NCBI RefSeq assembly: GCF_019916025.1
Contig: NZ_CP079737.1
Coordinates: forward strand, 1,426,001 to 1,490,000
Direction of reading: 5' to 3'
DNA length: 64,000 nucleotides
DNA from: Paraclostridium bifermentans
Lineage (GTDB): Bacteria > Bacillota > Clostridia > Peptostreptococcales > Peptostreptococcaceae
The notes beneath the pieces were generated by a model. The model made no database searches. It saw only the letters and a list, made by a program, of their open reading frames with translations, and was not told the origin of the DNA. The translations under genes were made by a program, and so were the position numbers. Within the stretch, counting starts at the first letter, position 1, and every line of letters starts with the position of its first letter. Of this stretch, positions 25,050 to 33,955 are shown one piece after another.

Positions 25050-26195
25050 ATGAAATTTGTATCAATAAGGAAATGTGATGATTATAACTATGAAAATATA
25101 AAAAAATCAATAGAGAAAAACTTAGAAGATATTGGCGGAATAGAAAAATATATAAATCCAAATAGCAAAGTATTAATAAAACCAAATTTACTTATGAAAA
25201 AGATACCAGAAGAAGCTACAACAACACATCCAATAGTGGTTAAAGTTGTATGTGAAATGCTTCTTAAATTAAATTGTGATATAGTAATTGCTGATAGTCC
25301 AGGTGGACCATATACTACATCAGCTTTAAAAGGTATATACAAATCAACTGGAATGAAAGATATAGCGGATGAATTAGGTGTAACTCTAAACTATGATGTG
25401 AGTGAAGTAAAAGTAGAAAATGAAAGCTCTAAAGCATTAAGATTTATGGATATAATAACTCCAATAAAAGACGTTGATCATATAATTAATATATGTAAAC
25501 TAAAGACTCATGGTATGGCTACATTTACTGGAGGAGTTAAAAATCTATATGGATCTATTGCGGGATTAAAAAAAGCAGAAATACATTATAGATTTCCAAG
25601 TGAAGAAATATTTTGTGAAGATGTATTATTAGATATATGTTCATATGTAAATCCAACACTAACTATTATGGATGGAATTGTTGGCATGGAAGGAGAAGGA
25701 CCTTCTGCAGGAAGTCCGAGACATATTGGAACAACTTTAGTATCAACAAGTCCATATGCGTTAGATTCAATAGCCTGCAAACTTATAAATTTAGATATAA
25801 ACAAGGTTCCAACTGTAAGAGGAAGTATAAAAAGAGGATACATAAAGAATGATTTAAGCGATGTTAAAGCAATAGGTGATGATATAAGCCAATTTGTTGT
25901 AAAGGATTTTAAAATACCAAAAACAAGCAAAGATTTTAGATTACTATCATCGACTTTACCTAAGTTTATACATGAACCTCTTACGAAATTATTAACTCCA
26001 AAACCAGTTGTTTCTTACAATAAGTGCGTGAAATGTAAAAAGTGTATAGAGGCATGTCCAGCAAAGGTTATAAGTTTAGATTCAAAAATAGAAATAGATT
26101 TAAGTAAATGTATAAGATGTTTTTGCTGCCACGAATTATGTCCTAAAAAAGCTATAGACATAAAGCGAAGTATAGTCTTTAAGTTAATAAAATAA
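25050..26195 (+). CDS. DUF362 protein with C-terminal double [4Fe-4S] ferredoxin
   Basis: 381 residues. The DUF362 domain covers roughly 1-310: VLIKPNLLMKK, TTTHPIVVKVVCEML, IADSPGGPYT, CKLKTHGMATFTGGVKNLYGSIAGLKKAE and IMDGIVGMEGEGPSAGSPR. A C-terminal ferredoxin module has CVKCKKCIEACPAKVI and CIRCFCCHELCPKKAI (about 330-370). Domain order differs from the protein at 9291-10364, where the clusters are internal, so the two are distinct subfamilies. Electron transfer is likely, reaction unknown. RBS AGAGGGG. A micro-ORF follows 22 bases later. Confidence 0.87.
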   Translation: MKFVSIRKCDDYNYENIKKSIEKNLEDIGGIEKYINPNSKVLIKPNLLMKKIPEEATTTHPIVVKVVCEMLLKLNCDIVIADSPGGPYTTSALKGIYKSTGMKDIADELGVTLNYDVSEVKVENESSKALRFMDIITPIKDVDHIINICKLKTHGMATFTGGVKNLYGSIAGLKKAEIHYRFPSEEIFCEDVLLDICSYVNPTLTIMDGIVGMEGEGPSAGSPRHIGTTLVSTSPYALDSIACKLINLDINKVPTVRGSIKRGYIKNDLSDVKAIGDDISQFVVKDFKIPKTSKDFRLLSSTLPKFIHEPLTKLLTPKPVVSYNKCVKCKKCIEACPAKVISLDSKIEIDLSKCIRCFCCHELCPKKAIDIKRSIVFKLIK

Positions 26196-26217
26196 AAATA
26201 ATAATTGGAGAGTAAAT

Positions 26218-26295
26218 ATGAAAAGATTTGAATATCAAGTATTAACAATATACCAACGTGGAAGACAGTATTTAAAGAGAGAGATAAATATATAA
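26218..26295 (+). CDS. Micro-ORF, possible remnant of a DUF4177-type protein
   Basis: 25 codons (starting MKRFEYQVLTIYQRG) with GGAG seven bases before ATG 26218, 22 bases after the DUF362 stop and just before a strong terminator. The opening MKRFEYQVLTI resembles the first strand of DUF4177 proteins (typically MxxYKVxxI), which are twice this size, so it may be a truncated remnant. A real micropeptide cannot be excluded. Weak support: RBS and position only. Confidence 0.35.
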   Translation: MKRFEYQVLTIYQRGRQYLKREINI

Positions 26296-26300
26296 GTATA

Positions 26301-26343
26301 AAAAGCTAGTTAAAATAAATTTGTTTATTTTAACTAGCTTTTT
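26301..26343. terminator. Terminator after DUF362/micro-ORF unit
   Basis: A perfect 19-bp stem, 26301-26319 with 26324-26342 (AAAAGCTAGTTAAAATAAA against its complement), four-base loop. Confidence 0.88.
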
Positions 26344-26437
26344 AAAATAGTGTTTAACAAAACTATAATGAAATACATATAATAAAAAGTGTCAGTGTAA
26401 TTTAAAAGTACAAAATTTATTTTAGGGGGAGTGTTTC

Positions 26438-27547
26438 ATGAGGGTAGACTGCAAACTATATGAGTTTAGGGGTGTATGGGTGGCAACAGTATATGATATA
26501 GATTGGCCCAAGACAAAAAATGATGCTGAAGCACAAAAGAAAGAATTCATACAGTTATTAGATAAATTGCAAAGTCTAAATTTTAATGTAGTTATGGTTC
26601 AAATCAGACCTACATCAGATACTTTTTACAAATCAAAAATCAATCCATGGTCATCGTATCTTACAGGAACACAAGGAAAAGATCCAGGGTATGATCCACT
26701 TCAATTTATGTTAGATGAAACACATAAAAGAAATATGCAATTTTATGGATGGTTAAATCCATATAGAATAACTACTAAAGGGACTGATTTAAGTGTGTTA
26801 GCAGATAATAATCCAGCAAAATTAAATCCTGATTGGGTTTTGGAATTTAATGATGCACTTTCATATAATCCTGAAGATAGAGAGGTAATAAACTATTTAG
26901 CAACTACAGTTTTTGAAATAGTTTCTAATTATAATGTAGACGGAATAATATTTGATGAATATTTCTATCCAGAAGGTTATCCTATGCCAAAATGTGAGTG
27001 TAAATGGATTTGTAAATGTGGTTGTTGGGAATGTGTGAATGTTGGAGATTACAGAAGATCAGCCATAAATTATTTAATAAAAACTATATATAGAGTTATA
27101 AAAGCTACAAATCCAAAAGTTCAGTTTGGAATAAGTCCTTTCCCAGTATGGAAGAATAAGAGTAGTGATATAAATGGATCTAACACAAATGCACAAGAAG
27201 GTTATTATGCTTTATACTCAGACCCTCTAACTTGGATACAAGAAGGAACTGTAGATTTTATAGCGCCACAAATATATTGGGCAACCAACGACAAAAAAAA
27301 TCCATATGAAACACTAGTGAGATGGTGGTCTAATGTAGTGGAAGGTACAAATGTAAAATTATATATTGCACAAAGTATAAATAAGGCAGAAACAGCTAAA
27401 GAGTTAGACAAACAAATTGCTATAAATAGAGAGTATCCAGAGGTTAAAGGAAATATATTATTTAGTTATAGAGATATAGCTAGTAATAATGGAGGTATAG
27501 TACAACAATTAGAAAAGGCATATTCAGAAAAGGCATGTATCTTATAA
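26438..27547 (+). CDS. GHL10-type glycoside hydrolase-like protein with Cys-rich insert
   Basis: 369 residues. The GHL10/DUF187 pattern (YngK-like) is clear: EFRGVWVATVYDIDWP at the start, VVMVQIRPTSDTFYKSKINPWSSYLTG (51-77), DPLQFMLDETHKRNMQFYGWLNPYRI, VDGIIFDEYFYPEGYP (168-182) with the acidic catalytic-type residues, FGISPFPVWKN and DFIAPQIYW. There is no signal peptide, unusual for a family that is mostly exported. At 186-199 six Cys occur in 14 residues (CECKWICKCGCWEC), where relatives have a plain loop. It may bind metal or form disulfides in a spore or envelope setting. Carbohydrate substrate unknown. RBS AGGGGGA; convergent with the YdjM-like gene. Confidence 0.87.
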   Translation: MRVDCKLYEFRGVWVATVYDIDWPKTKNDAEAQKKEFIQLLDKLQSLNFNVVMVQIRPTSDTFYKSKINPWSSYLTGTQGKDPGYDPLQFMLDETHKRNMQFYGWLNPYRITTKGTDLSVLADNNPAKLNPDWVLEFNDALSYNPEDREVINYLATTVFEIVSNYNVDGIIFDEYFYPEGYPMPKCECKWICKCGCWECVNVGDYRRSAINYLIKTIYRVIKATNPKVQFGISPFPVWKNKSSDINGSNTNAQEGYYALYSDPLTWIQEGTVDFIAPQIYWATNDKKNPYETLVRWWSNVVEGTNVKLYIAQSINKAETAKELDKQIAINREYPEVKGNILFSYRDIASNNGGIVQQLEKAYSEKACIL

Positions 27548-27554
27548 AAAATAG

Positions 27555-27622
27555 CCCTTATAATAAGATTTATTTAAACAATAGAAATATATGTTTAAAA
27601 AAACTATTATAAGGGTTTTTTT
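27555..27622. terminator. Bidirectional two-tier terminator
   Basis: CCCTTATAATA (27555-27565) pairs with TATTATAAGGG (27605-27615); inside, TTTAAACA (27573-27580) pairs with TGTTTAAA (27592-27599). T7 follows, ending at the stop codon of the convergent gene. Confidence 0.75.
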
Positions 27623-28205
27623 ATGCTAAATATTTAATTAAATTAAAAATATACATTACAATTAAAATATTTGTAAGTAAACTCAAAAAAGAGTTAAGCG
27701 AAATTTCAGCATTAGAACCAACCTTTATTACCGGAGCTAAAGGTAACCTATATTTTTTACAAGATGGATAAAAAAGACAAACTCCACTAGAGTTGAACAT
27801 ATCCAAAAGTATATGAGATATGCAACCTAATATAAAACCATAAAATATTATAAATATATATACATCTAAAAATACAAAGATGTAAGGGTAGAATAATTTA
27901 AATCCAATATCTATTAATAATGATAAAAAAATTAAAAAATATATAAATAAGGCACTGTGAGTAAATCCTCTGTGGTGAAGTTTATTATTAATTATTTTAG
28001 ATGAAATATGAAACTTTTTTCCTAAGTAGGATTGTGGACAGTCTATGTCAGGGAAAATAGAACCTAACTTTAAGAAGTAAATATACAATAAAAAGAAAAT
28101 AGAAATTTCTATTAAATTGAAATTGGAAATTATGTAATTATAAAATGGACCTAAAAATAACATGCCTAAAAATATACCGCCATTGACATGAGTGTCATAT
28201 TTAAT
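27621..28205 (-). CDS. YdjM/DUF457-type membrane metal-dependent hydrolase, probable ATT start
   Basis: 194 residues if started at ATT 28205, or 180 from ATG 28163. The upstream start is preferred because residues 1-14 read xKYDTHVNGGIFLG, the conserved N-terminal His motif of this family, and TGGGAGGTG lies eight bases before the ATT; the internal ATG has no ribosome site. Further family motifs: GSIFPDIDCPQSYLG, HHRGFTHSALF, GCISHILLDMFNSSGVCLFYP. Four to five membrane helices. The family is annotated as membrane-bound metal-dependent hydrolase; substrate unknown. Convergent with the GHL10 gene and divergent from the S41 peptidase. Confidence 0.85.
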   Translation of the reverse strand: MKYDTHVNGGIFLGMLFLGPFYNYIISNFNLIEISIFFLLYIYFLKLGSIFPDIDCPQSYLGKKFHISSKIINNKLHHRGFTHSALFIYFLIFLSLLIDIGFKLFYPYIFVFLDVYIFIIFYGFILGCISHILLDMFNSSGVCLFYPSCKKYRLPLAPVIKVGSNAEISLNSFLSLLTNILIVMYIFNLIKYLA

Positions 28206-28367
28206 TTAAAACACCTCCCATAGATTATATTCAAAATATAGAAATATTTTCATCAAATTATTCTGAAAAATTACGGAAAAGTTACGTTGAAAGTGTATAT
28301 GTAGAAAAATGCATTATATGGTGCTAATATTTAGGTATTAATAAGTGGTAAAATATGGGAGGATGAG

Positions 28368-30089
28368 ATGAAAAAGTGGATTAAAAACAACTTATGGATA
28401 TGGGGGTTACTTGTTGTAATAATTGTACTAGTAATAGTAAATGGAACTAAAAGAAACTCAGATAAGGAATTTGACAGTGGAAGCAATATAAAAATTGAAA
28501 AATTAAACACAAATCAGATTGATAATTTAAAAAAATTATGTAAAGTATGGGGTGTTGTAAAGTACTATAATCCTGAGGTTGTAGCTGGGAATGTAAACTT
28601 TGATTATGAACTATTTAGAGTTATGCCAGATACGTTAAATGCAAAAAATTCACAAGATGCTAATAGAGTAATATATCAGTGGGTTAAAAATTTAGGAGAT
28701 ATAGAAGTAAATAACACGGATAAAAATAATGAACACAAAAAAATAGCTCTTGAAAGAGATTTAAGTTGGATAAAAGATGCCAATTATCTAGATAAAGATT
28801 TAAGTCAATTATTAGTTAAGATTTCAAACTCTAACATTTCAAAAAGAAACAAAGCTTATGCTAAGTTTGATAAAGAGGTAGGACTTTCTAACTTTGAAAA
28901 TGAAAACCTATATGAAGAAATGGACTATGATGACGATGGTTATAAATTGCTTGCTTTGTTTAGATATTGGAATATAATAGAATACTATTATCCATATACA
29001 GATATAATAGAAGAAAATTGGGATGAAGTATTAACTACATTTATACCTAAGTTTATAAATACTAAAAGTGAGTTAGATTATAAATTGGCAATTTCAGAGC
29101 TTACAACAAAAATACATGATCCACACGCCGCTATATATGATATAAATGAAACTTTAACTAAACACTGGGGAAATAAATATGCTCCTGTAGAATTTGCTTT
29201 AGTTGAAGATAATATTGTAATAAAAAAAATACTTCCTAAATACAAGAATAAATGCGAGTTGAAGCCAGGAGATATAGTATTAGAAATAAATGATAAAGGT
29301 ATATCTGAAGTTATAAAAGAAAAATCTAAATATATATCTCTTTCAAGAAAAGAAGCTATTGTAAATTGCTTACAAGGATATTTATTTAGAACTTCAAATG
29401 ATAGTATTAAGATAACTGTAAAAAGAGACGGGAAAGACATAATTAAAAATGTTAAGTGTTATAATGATCAATCAATGTTTGATATAAAAGAGCCATCGCA
29501 TAAGCTTATAGATGAAAATATAGGATATATTAACCCAGCACAATTATCGAAAAATGAAATAGATAAAATAATGGACAAATTTATGAATACAGAAGGTATT
29601 ATAGTAGATTTAAGAGAATATCCATCTGAATTTATTGTTTATGATTTAGGTAAAATGATTATTTCAAAACCAACAATTTTTTCAAAAATATCTGTACCTA
29701 GTCAATCAGTTCCAGGGGAATTTATATTTGAAAAAGATCAAATTGTTAACCCAGATGATAAAAAGCATTATAAAGGAAAAGTAATGATATTAATGAATGA
29801 AAGAAGTCAAAGTCAATCGGAGTTTACTGTAATGGCACTAAAAAAAGGAACTAATGCTAAAGTAATAGGAAGTAACTCTATTGGTACCGATGGAAATGTA
29901 ACAGAGGTTTATTTGCCAGGAGGTGTAACAACTTTAATAACTGGACTAGGAGTTTATAATCCAGATGGTTTACAAACTCAAAGAATAGGTCTTAAACCAG
30001 ATATTTATATAAAGCCAACTATAGATGGAATCAAAGAGGGAAGAGATGAACTTTCAGAAAAAGCTATAGAAATTATAAAAACTAAATAA
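28368..30089 (+). CDS. S41 family (C-terminal-processing-like) peptidase
   Basis: 573 residues. An N-terminal membrane anchor (NNLWIWGLLVVIIVLVIVN, 7-25) puts the rest outside. Then a helical region with KLCKVWGVVKYYNPEV and LLALFRYWNIIEYYYPY, the paired motifs of this S41 branch, a PDZ-like segment (ELKPGDIVLEINDKG), and the protease core: IGYINPAQLS, GIIVDLREYPSEF, GKVMILMNERSQSQSEF (catalytic Ser probably S482) and VIGSNSIGTDGNVTEVYLPGG. The target is presumably an envelope protein or peptide; no neighbour suggests a specific one. RBS GGGAGGATG. Closed by a perfect 34-base palindrome. Confidence 0.87.
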   Translation: MKKWIKNNLWIWGLLVVIIVLVIVNGTKRNSDKEFDSGSNIKIEKLNTNQIDNLKKLCKVWGVVKYYNPEVVAGNVNFDYELFRVMPDTLNAKNSQDANRVIYQWVKNLGDIEVNNTDKNNEHKKIALERDLSWIKDANYLDKDLSQLLVKISNSNISKRNKAYAKFDKEVGLSNFENENLYEEMDYDDDGYKLLALFRYWNIIEYYYPYTDIIEENWDEVLTTFIPKFINTKSELDYKLAISELTTKIHDPHAAIYDINETLTKHWGNKYAPVEFALVEDNIVIKKILPKYKNKCELKPGDIVLEINDKGISEVIKEKSKYISLSRKEAIVNCLQGYLFRTSNDSIKITVKRDGKDIIKNVKCYNDQSMFDIKEPSHKLIDENIGYINPAQLSKNEIDKIMDKFMNTEGIIVDLREYPSEFIVYDLGKMIISKPTIFSKISVPSQSVPGEFIFEKDQIVNPDDKKHYKGKVMILMNERSQSQSEFTVMALKKGTNAKVIGSNSIGTDGNVTEVYLPGGVTTLITGLGVYNPDGLQTQRIGLKPDIYIKPTIDGIKEGRDELSEKAIEIIKTK

Positions 30090-30100
30090 AAAACAAATAT

Positions 30101-30134
30101 AATATAAGGCTAGAAAATTTTCTAGCCTTATATT
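30101..30134. terminator. Terminator after S41 peptidase
   Basis: Perfect 34-base palindrome with the arm AATATAAGGCTAGAAAA and its complement, followed by TATTTA. Confidence 0.85.
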
Positions 30135-30212
30135 TATTTAAATATGTGCACATAATTATTAGTATATAGAATGCAATAATAAATAATTATTAAATCAAGG
30201 AAAGACAAATAT

Positions 30213-31040
30213 ATGAAAATGAAATGGGAAGAAAAATTTATCGAACTATATACTAAAGGAAAAGTGCAAGAAGCTAAAGATTTAAAAAATATACATGTTC
30301 CAAGTAAGTTATACAAATACCAAAAAATAGATGAAAATAGACTAAAAAATTTAGAATATGGAAAGCTATATTTTTCAAATAGGGAGCACTTAAATGATCC
30401 ATTTGATTTACTACCAGTACATTATAATGAAGAGGAGATAATCCGCTTCTTAAAAGGAGAAGATTGTCCGGCAAATAACTTATCAAAATCAGAAATAATA
30501 ATTAAGATAGATAAAGTTTTAAATAGCTTTAGCGACCATATAAAAATACTATCTCTAAGTACTAGCATATATAACATACCTCTATGGACTCATTATGGAG
30601 ATAACCATAGAGGTATGTGTATTGAATATGATATAGATAATTTAGATAGAAATAGTGATTTTTATGATTGCTTGCTAAAAGTAAGCTATATAGATAAAAA
30701 AGTAGAAATAACTGAAGTCTTAAAAAATACTTTATCGAATCTAATAAATAATGATGAGTTAAAATTAGATTCTATGTTTTTGTTATATTTCACATTGACA
30801 ATGAAACACAAAAGCTGGCAATATGAAAATGAATGGAGAATTATATTAAAAAGTAATAGTGGGGAATGTGGGATAGAAAAAAGCCTAATGAAAGTAAGAG
30901 CTATTTACTTAGGAAAAGATTGTAGCAAAGAAAATATAGAAAGAGTTATAGAAATTTCTAAAAAATTAAATTGTAAAGTTTATAAAATGGAATATTCTAA
31001 AGGTATTGATTTTAGATTGATACCACAGAAGATATATTAA
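30213..31040 (+). CDS. DUF2971 domain-containing protein
   Basis: 275 residues. The DUF2971 layout is clear: LYKYQKIDENRLKNLEYGKLYFSNREHLNDPFD (33-65), LSLSTSIYNIPLWTHYGDNHRGMCIEYD (about 113-140), LLKVSYID, and KHKSWQYENEWRIIL (about 199-213). These motifs (NDPFD, WxHYxxxHxGxCIEY, K/W..E.EWR) are shared across the family, whose function is unproven; members often sit near mobile or defence genes, but no such genes are adjacent here. Cytosolic. RBS AAGGAAAG. Lies just upstream of the glycine riboswitch promoter. Confidence 0.82.
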   Translation: MKMKWEEKFIELYTKGKVQEAKDLKNIHVPSKLYKYQKIDENRLKNLEYGKLYFSNREHLNDPFDLLPVHYNEEEIIRFLKGEDCPANNLSKSEIIIKIDKVLNSFSDHIKILSLSTSIYNIPLWTHYGDNHRGMCIEYDIDNLDRNSDFYDCLLKVSYIDKKVEITEVLKNTLSNLINNDELKLDSMFLLYFTLTMKHKSWQYENEWRIILKSNSGECGIEKSLMKVRAIYLGKDCSKENIERVIEISKKLNCKVYKMEYSKGIDFRLIPQKIY

Positions 31041-31078
31041 ATTAAATAAATTTAAATTTGATTAGTTAATAAAATTTG

Positions 31079-31108
31079 TTGACAACTAATAAATTAAGAT
31101 ACTACAAT
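31079..31108 (+). promoter_or_regulatory. SigmaA promoter of the gcv operon
   Basis: TTGACA (31079-31084), 18-base spacer, TACAAT (31103-31108), about 30 bases before the glycine riboswitch. Confidence 0.75.
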
Positions 31109-31133
31109 TTAGATATAAAAATTAAATAAACCA

Positions 31134-31322
31134 GGTGATGTTAGCGAGAGATACTTTTTAAATAAAGAGCCGACGGAGAAATTTGAATAACTTCCAATTT
31201 TCAAAGAAACTTTCAGGCAAAGGAATCGTTAACTGATGGATCTCTGGAAAGCCCTTAATTGTAAGGCGCCGAAGAAGAAATGATACTATAAGTATTAAAA
31301 CTTTCAGGTACAAGAAACAGAG
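31134..31322 (+). promoter_or_regulatory. Tandem glycine riboswitch
   Basis: Two glycine aptamers in series. Aptamer 1 (about 31140-31248) has GCGAGAGAT, GAGCCGACGGAG, AACTTTCAGGCAAAGGAA and closes AGAGAT/ATCTCT (31147-31152/31240-31245). Aptamer 2 (about 31250-31322) has GGCGCCGAAGAAG and AACTTTCAGGTACAAG then ACAGAG. The GATGTTAGCGAGA leader is typical of tandem forms. It precedes gcvT-gcvPA-gcvPB, the usual target: glycine binding should favour transcription of the cleavage genes. Confidence 0.93.
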
Positions 31323-31359
31323 GATATAGGAATATTATTTATTTCTATATCCTCTTTTT
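31319..31359 (+). terminator. Riboswitch expression-platform terminator
   Basis: AGAGGATATAG (31319-31329) pairs with CTATATCCTCT (31345-31355), then TTTT. The left arm overlaps the 3' closing bases of aptamer 2, so glycine binding can prevent the hairpin. Confidence 0.85.
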
Positions 31360-31393
31360 AATTTTCTAAAAATATATTAAGGAGAAGTTTGAT

Positions 31394-32507
31394 ATGGAAA
31401 ATTTAAAAAAAAACGTATCTACTGAGTGCACACGAAGCTTTAGGCGCAAAGATGATAGACTTTGCGGGATGGTATATGCCACTAGAATATGAAGGCTTAA
31501 TAAAAGAACATGAATCTGTAAGAAATTATGCTGGATTGTTTGATGTATCTCATATGGGGGAAATTATTGTAAAAGGTGCACAAGCAAAGTCTTACCTACA
31601 AAACTTACTTACAAATGACATAGAAAGATTAGAAGATAATCAAGCTATATATACGTTTATGTGCTACCCTAATGGAGGTGTAGTTGATGATTTATTAGTT
31701 TATAGATTTGATGAAAATTATTTTTATTTAGTAATAAATGCTAGCAATATAGAAAAAGATTTTAAGTGGATGAATGAAAACAAACAAGACTATGATATAC
31801 AAATAGAAAACATCTCTAGTAAAATTTCAGAACTTGCAATTCAAGGACCTTTATCTCAAAGAATACTTCAAGAAATATGCGATGAAAATTTAGATGAAAT
31901 TAAATCATTTTACTTCAATAAAAATATAAAAGTTAATCAGATATCAGCTTTAGTTTCTAGAACTGGATATACCGGGGAAGATGGATTTGAAATATATTGT
32001 AAAAATGAAGATGTAGAAAAAATATGGAACAAACTATTTGAGGTAGGCGAAAAATATAAACTTAAACCTTGTGGATTGGGTTGTAGGGATACGTTAAGAT
32101 TTGAGGCTGGATTACCCCTTTATGGAAATGAATTAAGTGAAGCTATAACACCATTAGAAGCAGGTTTTTCATTCTTTGTAAAGTTAGATAAATATAATTT
32201 TATAGGAAAGAATGAATTAAAAATGCAAAAAGAAAAAGGATTAAATAGAAAGATTATTGGATTTGAACTTACGGGTAAAGGTATAGCAAGACAAGGGTAT
32301 GAGGTTATGGTTGATGAGAATGTAATAGGATATGTAACAACTGGATATAAATCCCCAACTTTGAATAAAAGTATAGGATTTGCCCTTATAGATTCTAGTT
32401 ATTCAGAAATTGGAAAAGACGTAGATATATGTATTAGAAAGAAAAAAGTAAAAGCAAAAATTATTAACAAAAGATTTTACAAAAAACCAACAGCGATTCA
32501 TGCTTAA
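31394..32507 (+). CDS. gcvT: Glycine cleavage T protein (aminomethyltransferase), frameshifted at an A9 tract
   Basis: About 371 residues if joined. The 6-codon opening MENLKK from ATG 31394 (AAGGAGAAG upstream) is followed by an A9 run at 31405-31413 that puts it one base out of frame with the rest; with eight A the text continues as TYLLSAHEALGAKMIDFAGW, a normal GcvT N-terminus. In the main frame a TAA stands at 31404-31406 and the first ATG is at 31452, inside the conserved motif. Core motifs are intact: YEGLIKEHESVRNYAGLFDVSHMGEI, SRTGYTGEDGFEIY, CGLGCRDTLRFEAGLPLYGNEL. It transfers the aminomethyl unit to tetrahydrofolate. Sequencing error, slippage rescue or recent mutation are all possible. 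Confidence 0.85.
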
Positions 32508-32554
32508 AAATAGATATTAAAAAGTGAATATAAAACTATTATGGAGGTTGGGTT

Positions 32555-33955
32555 ATGTTTAAATATATACCGATTACAGATGCGGATAAAGACAAAATGC
32601 TAAGTGAAATAGGAGTAGAATCAGTAGATGAGTTATTTAGTGATATTCCCAATGAATTAAAGCTTAATAGAGATTTAAATTTAGAAACTTCAAAAAGTGA
32701 AATAGAAGTATTAAAAAAAATAAAATCTATAGCTAAAGAAAATAATAGCATAGATAACTTGACTTGTTTTTTAGGAGCAGGAGCATATGATCACTATATA
32801 CCATCTGTAATCAAACATATTACATCAAGGTCAGAATTTTATACAGCATACACACCATATCAAGGAGAAATAAGTCAAGGAACACTACAAACCATATTTG
32901 AATTTCAATCAATGATTTCTGAACTTACAGGAATGGATATAGCTAATGCATCTATGTATGATGGAGCTACTGCAAGTGTAGAAGCTTGTGTAATGGCACT
33001 AAATAGTGGAAAAAATAAAAATAAAATACTAGTAGCGAAATCTATAAATCCTGAGATTATGGAAGTCATAAAAACATATATGAAATTTAAAGATATTGAA
33101 GTTATAGAAATTGATTATGATAGAAAAACAGGAAGAGTTGATTTAGATAGTTTAAAATCAAATATAGATAAAGAAAGTGCTTGTATGTTAGTTCAAAGCC
33201 CTAACTTTTTTGGAATTATTGAAGAAATGGAAGAAATAGAGTCTATTACTCACCAAAATAAAGCAATGCTTATTATGAATGTTAATCCAATATCTTTAGG
33301 TGTTTTAAAATCACCAGGAGAGTTAGGAGCAGACATAGCTGTAGGAGAGGCTCAACCATTAGGGAACTCTTTGAATTTTGGAGGTCCATTTGTAGGATTT
33401 ATGAGTACAAAAGCTAAAAATATAAGAAAACTTCCAGGAAGAATAGTAGGAGAAACTATTGACTCAAGAGGACAAAGGGCATATGTCCTAACACTTCAGG
33501 CAAGAGAACAGCACATAAGAAGAGAAAAAGCTACGTCTAATATTTGCTCAAATCAAGCTTTAAATGCCCTTTCAGCTACGATATATATGGCTACAATGGG
33601 ATATAAGGGATTAAAAGAGGTAGCAAATCAGTGTATTCAAAAATCACATTATGCTTATAATGAATTAATCAAAACTGGAGAGTATGAAACTGTATTTACA
33701 GGAGAATTTTTTAATGAATTTACAATTAAATCTAAAAACCATAATGTAGATATTGTTAACGAAAATTTATTAAACGAAAACATAATTGGTGGATTTAATT
33801 TAGAGAATAAATTTAAAGAACTTAATAATTGTTCATTATATTGTGTTACAGAAAAAAGAAGTAAGGACGAAATTGATAATTTGGTTAATGTTATATCCAA
33901 CATGGGCTTTAAAGATAGTAAAGAAAAAATTATTGATACTATGGGGGCTATATAA
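32555..33955 (+). CDS. gcvPA: Glycine dehydrogenase (decarboxylating) subunit 1
   Basis: 466 residues, the usual length of the alpha-type half of P protein in organisms with split GcvP. Motifs: FLGAGAYDHYIPSVIKHI, SEFYTAYTPYQGEISQGTLQ, NASMYDGATASVEACVMA, VGEAQPLGNSLNFGGPFVGFM and GRIVGETIDSRGQRAYVLTLQAREQHIRREKATSNICSNQALNAL (spread across about 70-350). It forms the decarboxylase with subunit 2 and the PLP cofactor. RBS GGAGGTTGGG; 47 bases after gcvT and directly abutting gcvPB, so one operon under the glycine riboswitch. Confidence 0.95.
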   Translation: MFKYIPITDADKDKMLSEIGVESVDELFSDIPNELKLNRDLNLETSKSEIEVLKKIKSIAKENNSIDNLTCFLGAGAYDHYIPSVIKHITSRSEFYTAYTPYQGEISQGTLQTIFEFQSMISELTGMDIANASMYDGATASVEACVMALNSGKNKNKILVAKSINPEIMEVIKTYMKFKDIEVIEIDYDRKTGRVDLDSLKSNIDKESACMLVQSPNFFGIIEEMEEIESITHQNKAMLIMNVNPISLGVLKSPGELGADIAVGEAQPLGNSLNFGGPFVGFMSTKAKNIRKLPGRIVGETIDSRGQRAYVLTLQAREQHIRREKATSNICSNQALNALSATIYMATMGYKGLKEVANQCIQKSHYAYNELIKTGEYETVFTGEFFNEFTIKSKNHNVDIVNENLLNENIIGGFNLENKFKELNNCSLYCVTEKRSKDEIDNLVNVISNMGFKDSKEKIIDTMGAI

